From positions 2,232,001-2,296,000 of the forward strand of contig NZ_CP042914.1 of assembly GCF_008065135.1 (NCBI RefSeq): DNA of 64,000 bases, written 5' to 3'. The stretch comes from Roseimaritima ulvae (GTDB taxonomy: Bacteria > Planctomycetota > Planctomycetia > Pirellulales > Pirellulaceae). This document shows positions 52,856-61,322 of this stretch, piece by piece. Each line of letters opens with the position of its first letter. Positions within the stretch are counted from its first letter, which is position 1. The notes under the pieces are model-generated. The model saw nothing but the letters and a program-made list of their open reading frames with translations, had not been told where the DNA came from and did no database searches. The position numbers and the translations under genes are program-made.

Positions 52856-54313
52856 ATGGATAACCCGCTTCGCATTCTGATTATCGAAGACGATCCGGAT
52901 ACGCGTGCGAATTTGAAGGATATTTTGGAGCTGGACGGACATACCGTTTACACAGCGTCCTCCTACGAGGAATCTCAAACGGTCACATCCCGCTGTCAGA
53001 TCGGACTGGTGATTTCGGATCGCCGGTTACCCGAAGGCATGATCGAGGATTTTCTTGGCGAACTGTCGGTCCAGGCGGCCGGTGCCGAAATCATCGTGGT
53101 CACGGCTTATGGTGACATGCACAGCACGATCACCGCGCTGCGGCTGGGCGTGTCCGACTATGTCATCAAGCCCATTATCCCTGACGATATTCGCGGCACG
53201 GTGCTGCGGATCGCCGAACGGCAGCGGCTGCGACGTGCATTGGCCGAAGAGCATCAATTTTCGGACGATGTGCTGAACACGGCCGAAGCCATCGTCTTGG
53301 TACTGGACCTGGACGGACGGGTGGTTCGTTTTAATCCGTTTTTTGAACAGTTGACCGGCTGGACGCTGGACACGCTGCGGGGGCAGGATTGGTTCCAGCA
53401 TTGTATCTCGCCCGCTGATCGAGAGCGGGTGAAGAACGTGTTTGTCTCGGTGGCCCATGACGCCCAGACCCGGGGCGTGGTCAACGAGGTGCTGGGGATC
53501 GACCAGCAATCTCATCGCATCCGCTGGTCCAATACCACACTGAAAAATGCCGAAGGCGCAACCCACGCCGTGTTGGCAGTGGGCGTGGACATCTCCGACT
53601 TGGCCGAGGCCCAAATGCGGGCTTTGCGAGCCGAACGCTTGGCGGCCATCGGCCAAACCGTGACCGCACTGGCTCACGAAAGCCGCAACGCGCTGCAGCG
53701 GATCAACGCCGCCACCGATGTACTAGCCTTGGAATTAGCGGACAATCTGCCTGCCCAAGAGGAGTTACAGTCGCTGCGGCGGGCTAGCAAGGATGTGCAG
53801 GGATTGTTGGAAGAAGTCCGGTCGTTCTCGGCACCGCTGCATCTGAACCCGGCCAGGGCCTGTTTGCCCGATCTTTGGCGGCGTGTTTGGGACGACCTCC
53901 AGGGCAGCCGTGCCGGTCGCGTTGTCGAGCTTGTCGAATCGCTAGACGGGAGCGAGCTGGACGCGGAGATGGACAGCAGCCGGATCGAACAGGTGTTGCG
54001 GAATCTGTTCGAAAACTCGCTGGCCGCCTGTACCGATCCGGCCCGTATCGAACTCAGCTGCAACGGCGAATCGGATTGCCTCCAACTGCATTATCAAGAC
54101 AACGGTCCGGGCTTAAACGCCGAGCAGCGGCAGCGGATGTTTGAACCATTCTATACCACCAAAGACACGGGCACCGGGCTGGGGATGTCGATCTGTCAAC
54201 GCATCGTCGAGGCGCACCACGGTACGATCACCATCGAAAAATCGACCTCGGGCGCCAGCTTCCTGATCCGCTTGCCTCGTCGGGGTTGCGCCACGATTCA
54301 AATTGTTGATTGA
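52856..54313 (+). CDS. Hybrid response regulator / PAS / histidine kinase
   Basis: 485 residues. The N-terminal receiver (about 5-122) has phospho-acceptor Asp55 in LVISDRRLP and KP at 105. A PAS domain follows (about 140-250: AIVLVLDLDGRVVRFNPFFEQLTGWTLDTLRGQDW). HisKA has His274 in ALAHESRNALQR, and the HATPase has RIEQVLRNLFENSLAACTD, DNGPGLN and GTGLGMSICQRI. A receiver in front of PAS-kinase suggests a relay: another kinase may phosphorylate Asp55 and gate this kinase. It is divergent from the sigma-54 kinase gene and is followed by the FixL-like kinase after 26 bases. Confidence 0.93.
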   Translation: MDNPLRILIIEDDPDTRANLKDILELDGHTVYTASSYEESQTVTSRCQIGLVISDRRLPEGMIEDFLGELSVQAAGAEIIVVTAYGDMHSTITALRLGVSDYVIKPIIPDDIRGTVLRIAERQRLRRALAEEHQFSDDVLNTAEAIVLVLDLDGRVVRFNPFFEQLTGWTLDTLRGQDWFQHCISPADRERVKNVFVSVAHDAQTRGVVNEVLGIDQQSHRIRWSNTTLKNAEGATHAVLAVGVDISDLAEAQMRALRAERLAAIGQTVTALAHESRNALQRINAATDVLALELADNLPAQEELQSLRRASKDVQGLLEEVRSFSAPLHLNPARACLPDLWRRVWDDLQGSRAGRVVELVESLDGSELDAEMDSSRIEQVLRNLFENSLAACTDPARIELSCNGESDCLQLHYQDNGPGLNAEQRQRMFEPFYTTKDTGTGLGMSICQRIVEAHHGTITIEKSTSGASFLIRLPRRGCATIQIVD

Positions 54314-54339
54314 TTTAATTTCCTCCTGAATGCTTCGCG

Positions 54340-55479
54340 ATGACTTACGTCTACCCCGCCCTGCTCGAGGCGATTCTCGATACCGCTGTCGATGCGATCA
54401 TCGTCATCAACGAGGGGGGGATCATTCAAACGGTCAATCCCGCTACCACCAAGCTGTTTGGCTATTCGGATGCCGAACTATTGGGACAGAACGTCAATAT
54501 TCTGATGCCCGCTCCGTATCACCAAGAACATGATGGCTACTTGAAAAACTATCGTGAAACGGGTCAGGCCAAGATCATCGGCATCGGCCGCGAAGTGATC
54601 GGCAGGCGGAAGGATGGCAGCACCTTTCCGATGCACCTAGCCGTCAGCGAAATGGACATCGGAGGCAGCAAAATGTTCGCCGGCATCGTCCGCGACATCA
54701 GCGACCTCAAACAAGCCCAACAGTTGCTGACCGATATCAACCAGCAACTCGAACAACGCGTCCAGCAGCGGACTATCGAACTTCGTAACGCCCAAGCCGA
54801 ACTCCTAAAAGCGGAAAAGCTAGCCACCCTTGGCAAGGTCTCCGGCGGCATCGCGCACGAGATCCGCAACCCTCTGAATGCCCTGCGAACCTCCACCTAC
54901 TACCTGCAGCATGCGCATCAGCCGACGCCGGAAAAGCTGCAGGAGCATCTGGAGCGAATCGATCGACAGGTGGCGTTGATCAATAGCGTGGTCACGGCGT
55001 TATCGGATATCGCCCGCTTGCCGGAGCCGGAGCGGGAAACGTGCCGGCTCGATCAGTTGATCGCCAACGTGATGCCCACGGTCACGATGCCCGCCAACGT
55101 GACGGTCATTAATCAAGTGAATGCCGAAACGGCTCCGGTCGTTTCCGTCGACCCCGACCAACTGGCCATCGTGCTCCGCAATTTGATCCGCAACGCCCGC
55201 GACGCCATGCCTGAGGGCGGCACGTTGACCTTGTCGGCCGAGAGGACGTCCGGGCAGGTGCGGGTTGTCGTTCGTGATACTGGCGTGGGGATCGCCGGCG
55301 AAGAACTGCGGCAAATTGTCGAACCGTTGTACTCGACCAAGGCCCGCGGGATGGGGCTAGGGTTAGCGATCTCCAAGGCGATTCTGGACAAGCACCACGG
55401 TCGTCTGGAATTCAATAGTGAAATCGGCGTCGGCACTACCTGCGAAGTGCACCTGCCCGCAGCGGAGAATCTCCCGTAG
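54340..55479 (+). CDS. FixL-like haem-PAS histidine kinase
   Basis: 379 residues, no membrane helix. The PAS domain (about 8-125) matches FixL closely: LFGYSDAELLGQNVNILMP, EHDGYLKNYRETG and IIGIGREVIGRRKDGSTFPMHLAVSEM. His64 aligns with the proximal haem ligand and Arg84 with the oxygen-binding arginine of rhizobial FixL, with identical spacing. A coiled linker (125-160) leads to HisKA His173 in GGIAHEIRNPLNAL and a HATPase (GVGIAGEELRQIVEPLYSTKARGMGLGLAI). It should sense oxygen in the cytoplasm. It has no dedicated regulator; the receivers at 52856 or 49931 are candidates. Its TAG stop is contributed by a GTAG hairpin. Confidence 0.9.
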   Translation: MTYVYPALLEAILDTAVDAIIVINEGGIIQTVNPATTKLFGYSDAELLGQNVNILMPAPYHQEHDGYLKNYRETGQAKIIGIGREVIGRRKDGSTFPMHLAVSEMDIGGSKMFAGIVRDISDLKQAQQLLTDINQQLEQRVQQRTIELRNAQAELLKAEKLATLGKVSGGIAHEIRNPLNALRTSTYYLQHAHQPTPEKLQEHLERIDRQVALINSVVTALSDIARLPEPERETCRLDQLIANVMPTVTMPANVTVINQVNAETAPVVSVDPDQLAIVLRNLIRNARDAMPEGGTLTLSAERTSGQVRVVVRDTGVGIAGEELRQIVEPLYSTKARGMGLGLAISKAILDKHHGRLEFNSEIGVGTTCEVHLPAAENLP

Positions 55480-55542
55480 CCGAAGTCGCCAGACTTTGGA
55501 CCTTTTTGCAGCGCCGATCCAATCTCTGGCGAGATCGGCTAC
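55476..55542. repeat. Inverted pair of GTAG hairpin repeats between convergent genes
   Basis: Forward copy 55476-55500 (AAGTC/GACTT) and inverse copy 55518-55542 (ATCTC/GAGAT), 17-base spacer. They can pair as one long hairpin and may act as a bidirectional terminator. The GTAG head overlaps the stop codon of the FixL-like kinase. Confidence 0.85.
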
Positions 55543-55567
55543 CCTAATTTTGAATTCGGACAAAGCC

Positions 55568-56497
55568 TTAGCGCGCTCCCTGCTTCCGCAGCGCCGACTG
55601 AAACTCGCTCCAAAATTGACGGTCGCGAGCGTATTGTTCCGGGGGCGTTTGGTTCTTGAAGTATTCGATCGATTCCAAGATGTCTCGCGTTTTGCTGACG
55701 TAGGAATAGTTGGGATCGGCCATCGGATTAACCCAGTCGGCATCGCCCGGCTCGGACCGATGTGAAAACCGGCCGTCGGCATCCAGGTGAATGTTAGCAA
55801 ACAAAACGTCCGTCTTCATTTGTAGCTCGCGAAGAGATCGCTCGGCGGGAGTCAGCGAAGCGGTCGCCTCGTACCAGGCGTCCGCAGCGGCTCTCGGCGT
55901 GCGGCTATCGGGAAAGCGAATCGTCTGCGCCGCGCCCGATTGCGTCAGACCATCGTTGTTCAGGTCGACCTGGGCAGGTGGCGGCAGCAATAGATTTAGC
56001 GAACCTTCCATGTTCAGTTGGTCGACCGCAATCGGTTCCGCCAAGTGATGGATGTGCTGGATCGTACTCAGCTGCGACGAGTCGAGTTGGGTTAAGAACG
56101 CCTGCGGGGCCGCGTAGGCATTGGCGTCGAGGGCTTCCAGCATCAAATGGTTGAAGGCGTCCCAAGTTTCGGACGGTGATTCCATATTGCGATAGCGTGT
56201 GTAGCCGTCGGTTTCCAACCAGGTTTGCCAGGTTTCGCTGATCTGTTCGTGAGAAGCGACGTCGGTCCCGGTCGGTTCGGCTGACAGGAAACCCGCCTGT
56301 CCCGAGGCCGCCAGCACGTCCGCGAACACATTTTGGAGTTCGCGCTGCGATTGGACCCGGCGGCCGTGCAAACGGGCCGCGGCGGAGGACATGGATTCGA
56401 TTTGCATATCAAGGACTGCGGCAGAGCACGAAGAATCGTCAAATTCGGAATCATCAGTATCGTTTTCGGCCGTTGTGTCGGCTGAACTTGAGCGCAC
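55568..56497 (-). CDS. Hypothetical protein with an EF-hand-like loop
   Basis: 309 residues, no recognised family. The N-terminus is acidic and Ser-rich (about 1-30), and an alternative ATG lies at residue 31 or 36. The body is mainly helical with many Gln/Glu/Ala residues. DLNNDGLTQSG (about 178-188) looks like a calcium-binding loop. No signal peptide or membrane segment is evident. It is divergent from the giant fusion at 56600, with 102 bases between starts, and convergent with the FixL-like kinase. Confidence 0.65.
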   Translation of the reverse strand: MRSSSADTTAENDTDDSEFDDSSCSAAVLDMQIESMSSAAARLHGRRVQSQRELQNVFADVLAASGQAGFLSAEPTGTDVASHEQISETWQTWLETDGYTRYRNMESPSETWDAFNHLMLEALDANAYAAPQAFLTQLDSSQLSTIQHIHHLAEPIAVDQLNMEGSLNLLLPPPAQVDLNNDGLTQSGAAQTIRFPDSRTPRAAADAWYEATASLTPAERSLRELQMKTDVLFANIHLDADGRFSHRSEPGDADWVNPMADPNYSYVSKTRDILESIEYFKNQTPPEQYARDRQFWSEFQSALRKQGAR

Positions 56498-56599
56498 AAT
56501 CGACGAGGCTCACCCGAGGGGCAAGCTGACCGCGGTGGCTTGTATAATAGGGCCCCTTGCCCTGTGCTGCCCCTCGACTCTCCCTCCTCTGATGACTCC

Positions 56600-59500
56600 A
56601 TGTCCGCATTGTTTCGTGCTTTTGTACCGTGTGTTTTTGCTTGTCTAACGCCGCTTGCGCTCGCACAAGCTCCCGCTTCCCCCCTTGCCGAGGACGGCAC
56701 CACCAACGACGCGGTACTGCGGCCGGAAAACCTGGTGGCCTGGTGTATCGTGCCCTTTGATGCCGCCAAACGAGGCCCTGCACAGCGGGCTGCCATGCTG
56801 CAGGAGCTGGGAATCAAACGCTGCGCCTATGATTGGCGGGCCGAACACGTGGCCAGCTTCGAGCAGGAAATTCTGGAGTACCGCAAGCGAGGCATCGAAT
56901 TCTTCGCCTTCTGGGGGCAGCATCCCGAGGCATTTCGGCTGTTCGAAAAGTATGACCTGCATCCCCAGATCTGGATGATGCCGCCCAGTCCGCCCGCCGG
57001 CACACAGCAAGAAAAGGTCCAACAGGCAGCCAAACAGCTTACCCCGTTGGCCGAGAAGACTCAGCAGCTGGGCTGCAAACTGGCGTTATACAACCACGGT
57101 GGCTGGGGCGGTGAACCCGAAAATCTGGTCGCCATCTGCCGGGCCTTGCGGACACAAGGATTCGACCATGTGGGCGTCACCTATAACTTTCATCACGGCC
57201 ATGGTCACATCGACGATTGGGCGGAGTCGTTTCAGCTGATGAAGCCCTACCTGCACTGCCTGAATTTGAACGGCATGAACGACGCCGCAAATCCCAAGAT
57301 TTTGGGAATCAGCAAAGGCGCGCACGAAGCGGAGATGATTCGGGTGGTTGCCCAAAGCGACTACCAGGGGCCGATCGGTATCCTCGATCATCGTTCGGAG
57401 CTGGATGCCAAAGATTCACTGCGGGAAAACCTCGAGGGCTTGCGTTGGATCCGCGCCGAATTGCAGCAGCCCGGCAGTGGCGGCGCGAAACCGCAAACGC
57501 CTCGGCCACCTGCTGCCGCCAAACCCGCGGCGGACAAACCAGGCCCGATCGGCACCAGTGCATTGTTTCCAGGCTCGCCCGCCTATCGTCAACCGCCGAT
57601 CACGGTGCAGTGTCGGGCGACGTTAACTTCCGCGGCCGGCTACAACATTCTGGTGGCCAGCGACAGCAAGCGTTCGGCCAATCACTGGGAACTGTTCAGC
57701 ATGGCCAACAGCGGCACCTTGACGGCTTATCTACCCGGCCGAAAGCCGGACCATGTCCGCAGCAAAGCGGTGGTGACCGATGGTAAGCCTCATACCCTAT
57801 CGATGATCTACGAACCGGCTCGGGTGCGTCTGTTTGTCGACGGTAAGCAGGTGGCCGATCAAGCGATTTCACCGATCAGTGGTCGCGGCGTCGATGGAGG
57901 GTTGGGGATTGGACGCTTGGTGGGGCGTTCGTTCAAGCTGCATGGAAACATTCAGTGGGTGCGTCTGTCCGCTGGCGTCCGGGAAATTCCGCAACCGGCC
58001 GTTGCAAAAGTTGCCCTCGACGCCCACACCCTGGGGCTGTGGATCTACGACAAGGATAAAAAACAATTCCAGTTCACAGGAAAGGAGCCGGCCGCCCAGC
58101 CCGCGGCGGAGGATGACGCGAACACGACAGGTCCGCCTTCAGCGCTTGCACCTTACGATCCGAAGTTGGTGCAAGCTCTGGTCAGCGAAGCGATGCAGCA
58201 GGGCGACGCGGTGCGGGGAGCTCGTGTTTTTGCCAGCGCCCAGACCGCCTGCTTGTCCTGTCACCAAGTCGGCCAGCATGGCGGAACGGTGGGGCCCAAA
58301 CTGTCGGCGTTAAAAAAGCCACGGGAACTTTCGCAATTGGTGGAGTCGGTGTTGTGGCCCGAGCGAGACGTTGCGCCGGAGTTTGTGACTTGGCAAGTGC
58401 TGACCGATGACGGTCAGATTCATACCGGCTACCGTGTCCGCGCGGACGAGCAAGCCGTGACGCTGCGCGATCTGGCTTCGGGCAAAGAGATCGCGATTCC
58501 CCAGGATTCGATCGAAGAAGAAATCCCCGGCAACACGCCCATGCCGGCCGGGTTGGCGGCCGCTATGACGCGGCAGCAGCAGCGTGATCTGATTCGGTTT
58601 CTGGCCGAAATCAGCCCACGTAAAATCAACACCGGAAAACAAGCGGTTGCCGCGGAACTGGAACGGGTGTTGGCGGCGTCCCAGTCGCACGGCCCGGCCA
58701 CGTTTCCGCTACAGCCAGAGCCGCTGCGCCCCGACCACTGGCCGCATGCCTCGCATCCCGTGAACCGCGACCGGATCTACGACTTTTACACCAAGCAGGC
58801 GGAGTACTTTCGGCAACAAGATTCGCTGCCGATGTTGCTGGCTCCCTTCCCCGGTCTCGATGGCGGACAGCAAGGGCACTGGGGCAATCAAGACGAGGAA
58901 ACCTGGGCCAGTGACCGCTGGCAGCATACCGTTCAGGGAACGGTGTTGGCCGGGGTGTTTCGAGGGCTTGGTAAAACGGTGCCACGCGGCGTGTGTGTGC
59001 AATTGGGCGAACCCGGCGAGTTGTCGGTGTGTTTTAACCCGGACACACTCCGCTACGAAGCGGCGTGGAAAGGCGGCTTCGTGTCCCTGTCTTCGGTGCG
59101 ACATGGCTTTTTGCACGGCTTAAAAATGCAGGGCAAGTCGATTCCTCTGCCAGCGTTCGAACCTCCGCAGCAGCCCTTTGAGTATCACGGGTTTTATCGG
59201 TACGGTCCGCGGGTCGTGTTTGCCTACCGCATCGGCGATACCGAATATCTCGATTCCCCGCGGATCGAAGATGGAAAGCTGGTCCGTGATCGCGCGCCGG
59301 TTGAAGAGCATCCGCTGAGAGCCGTGCTGCAAGGCGGCCCGGCGCAGTGGCCGCAGACGCTGCAAACGAAAATTGTCCCTGGCTCCGCCCGGCCCTTTGC
59401 CATCGATACAATTGAATTGCCTCACGACAATCCCTGGAAAGCATTGCTGTTTTGCAGCGGTCACGATTTTCTGCCCGATGGCAGCGCCTTGGTGTGCACC

Positions 59501-61228
59501 ATGCAGGGCGATGTCTGGCACGTCAGCGGATTGCAGGCGACGGCGGATCAGGCCGGTGTGGCTCGCTGGCGGCGGTTTGCTTCCGGTTTGCATCAGCCCT
59601 TGGGACTGTTGGTCGCCGCCGACGGGATCTACGTGCAATGCCGCGATCAGCTGACCCGTTTGCGCGACATTAATGGCGATGGTGAAGCGGATTTCTACGA
59701 GTGTTTTAGCAACGCCTTCGAGACCTCGCCGGCCGGGCACGATTTTATCTGTGGCCTGCAACGCGATTCCCAGGGCCATTTCTATACCGCCTCGGGCAAT
59801 CAAGGCCTGTTGCGAATTTCTTCCGACGGCGGTCGTGCCGATGTGATCGCCACTGGGTTCCGCAACCCCGACGGGCTGGGCATCTTGCCCGACGGAACCC
59901 TGACGGTGCCCTGCAGCGAAGGCGGTTGGACGCCCGCGTCGATGATCTGTGCGGTGCCGCCTGGAGCCGCTGGATCGCTCGGCGAACGACCACCGCATTA
60001 TGGGTACCGCGGCCCACAGGGCAATCAGCCGCCGTCATTGCCGTTGGTGTATTTACCTCGCGGGATGGATAATTCCAGCGGCGGTCAGGCCGTGGTGCCA
60101 AGCGATGTGTGGGGACCGTTGCAAGAACAGCTGTTGCATTTTTCCTTTGGGGCTGGCACGTGGTTTACCGTGTTGCAGGACGAAGTCGACGGTCAGCGGC
60201 AGGGTGCCGTGGTGCCTATGGCCGGCGCCTTTTTGTCCGGCGCTCACCGCGGCCGGTTTTCGCCCGTCGACCATCAACTGTATGTCTCTGGCATGCAGGG
60301 CTGGGGCGCTTACGTACCCCAGGAAGGAAGTTTTCAGCGAGTCCGTTATACAGGTCAATCCTTTCAGATTCCCACGGGCTTCCACGTGCACGAGAATGGC
60401 GTGCGAGTCACCTTCGCTCAGCCTCTGGATCCGACCATCGCCGCCGATGCGAAGAGTCATTTCGCGCAGTGTTGGAATTACCGCTACAGCGGCGGCTACG
60501 GTTCGCCGGAGTACTCTCCGATGCATCCGGGCGTTGCCGGGCACGACGCTCTGGAGATCGCTTCGGCTCATGTGTTGCCCGACCAACGGTCGTTGTTTCT
60601 GGAAATCCCCGCTCTGCAGCCGGTCAATCAATTGCACCTACGGTTGCACGTCAATGCCGACGAGCAATACCTGACGCCCGGCCCGACGGCGTCGGGGCAT
60701 GATTTGATTGTCACGGTACATAAATTGGATACGCCTTTCACGGAGTTTGCCGGTTACCGGCCGATGGACAAAACCATCGCCGCGCATCCACTGCTGACCG
60801 ATATGGCTTTGAACGCGGCGCGAGTGCCCAATCCGTGGAGTCAGAAAATCGCGGGGGCTCGTGCGGTGGAGTTAAAAACAGGCACAAATCTGACGTATCA
60901 AACCAAAATCCTGCAGGCGCGAGCGGCCGAGCCGTTAGCACTGACGTTGGTCAATCCCGACGTGGTGCCGCACAACTGGGCGTTGGTGCGTCCCGGCCGC
61001 CTGCAGAAAGTGGGCGAATTGGCAAACCAGTTGATCGCCGATCCCCAGGCCTTTGCCAGGCATTACATTCCCAATTCAGACGATGTGTTGCAGTACACCG
61101 ACGTGGTGGGACCGGGGCAATCCCAGACGATTTATTTCCGAGCCCCCAGCGAACCGGGGCGGTACCCGTTTTTATGTACCTTTCCCGGCCATTGGATGGT
61201 CATGAACGGCGAATTGATCGTCGAATAA
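56600..61228 (+). CDS. Giant exported fusion: TIM barrel, LamG, cytochrome c, propeller, cupredoxin
   Basis: 1542 residues from the ATG at 56600, which starts a signal peptide (MSALFRAFVPCVFACLTPLALAQ). In order: a xylose-isomerase-like TIM barrel (about 30-290); a LamG/concanavalin-like domain (about 345-480); a c-type haem domain with CLSCH at 551-555 (about 525-660); a beta-domain (about 690-930); a PQQ/NHL-type propeller (about 945-1270: LPDGSALVCTMQGDVWHVSG, NPDGLGILPDGTLTVP); and a C-terminal cupredoxin (about 1425-1542). The cupredoxin keeps type-1 copper ligands His near 1456, Cys1526, His1531 and Met in HWMVM. It resembles planctomycete membrane-bound dehydrogenase/heme-binding proteins with added modules. 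It probably oxidises a sugar outside the cell membrane; substrate unknown. Confidence 0.87.
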   Translation: MSALFRAFVPCVFACLTPLALAQAPASPLAEDGTTNDAVLRPENLVAWCIVPFDAAKRGPAQRAAMLQELGIKRCAYDWRAEHVASFEQEILEYRKRGIEFFAFWGQHPEAFRLFEKYDLHPQIWMMPPSPPAGTQQEKVQQAAKQLTPLAEKTQQLGCKLALYNHGGWGGEPENLVAICRALRTQGFDHVGVTYNFHHGHGHIDDWAESFQLMKPYLHCLNLNGMNDAANPKILGISKGAHEAEMIRVVAQSDYQGPIGILDHRSELDAKDSLRENLEGLRWIRAELQQPGSGGAKPQTPRPPAAAKPAADKPGPIGTSALFPGSPAYRQPPITVQCRATLTSAAGYNILVASDSKRSANHWELFSMANSGTLTAYLPGRKPDHVRSKAVVTDGKPHTLSMIYEPARVRLFVDGKQVADQAISPISGRGVDGGLGIGRLVGRSFKLHGNIQWVRLSAGVREIPQPAVAKVALDAHTLGLWIYDKDKKQFQFTGKEPAAQPAAEDDANTTGPPSALAPYDPKLVQALVSEAMQQGDAVRGARVFASAQTACLSCHQVGQHGGTVGPKLSALKKPRELSQLVESVLWPERDVAPEFVTWQVLTDDGQIHTGYRVRADEQAVTLRDLASGKEIAIPQDSIEEEIPGNTPMPAGLAAAMTRQQQRDLIRFLAEISPRKINTGKQAVAAELERVLAASQSHGPATFPLQPEPLRPDHWPHASHPVNRDRIYDFYTKQAEYFRQQDSLPMLLAPFPGLDGGQQGHWGNQDEETWASDRWQHTVQGTVLAGVFRGLGKTVPRGVCVQLGEPGELSVCFNPDTLRYEAAWKGGFVSLSSVRHGFLHGLKMQGKSIPLPAFEPPQQPFEYHGFYRYGPRVVFAYRIGDTEYLDSPRIEDGKLVRDRAPVEEHPLRAVLQGGPAQWPQTLQTKIVPGSARPFAIDTIELPHDNPWKALLFCSGHDFLPDGSALVCTMQGDVWHVSGLQATADQAGVARWRRFASGLHQPLGLLVAADGIYVQCRDQLTRLRDINGDGEADFYECFSNAFETSPAGHDFICGLQRDSQGHFYTASGNQGLLRISSDGGRADVIATGFRNPDGLGILPDGTLTVPCSEGGWTPASMICAVPPGAAGSLGERPPHYGYRGPQGNQPPSLPLVYLPRGMDNSSGGQAVVPSDVWGPLQEQLLHFSFGAGTWFTVLQDEVDGQRQGAVVPMAGAFLSGAHRGRFSPVDHQLYVSGMQGWGAYVPQEGSFQRVRYTGQSFQIPTGFHVHENGVRVTFAQPLDPTIAADAKSHFAQCWNYRYSGGYGSPEYSPMHPGVAGHDALEIASAHVLPDQRSLFLEIPALQPVNQLHLRLHVNADEQYLTPGPTASGHDLIVTVHKLDTPFTEFAGYRPMDKTIAAHPLLTDMALNAARVPNPWSQKIAGARAVELKTGTNLTYQTKILQARAAEPLALTLVNPDVVPHNWALVRPGRLQKVGELANQLIADPQAFARHYIPNSDDVLQYTDVVGPGQSQTIYFRAPSEPGRYPFLCTFPGHWMVMNGELIVE

Positions 61229-61322
61229 GGCAGCGGGTCTTGCGAGCCACACGGAGGCTCGGTGGCGCATTATCATGGCGGTTCGTGTCGACCGATCCCG
61301 GTGTATTGCGGAGCGTGCCACC

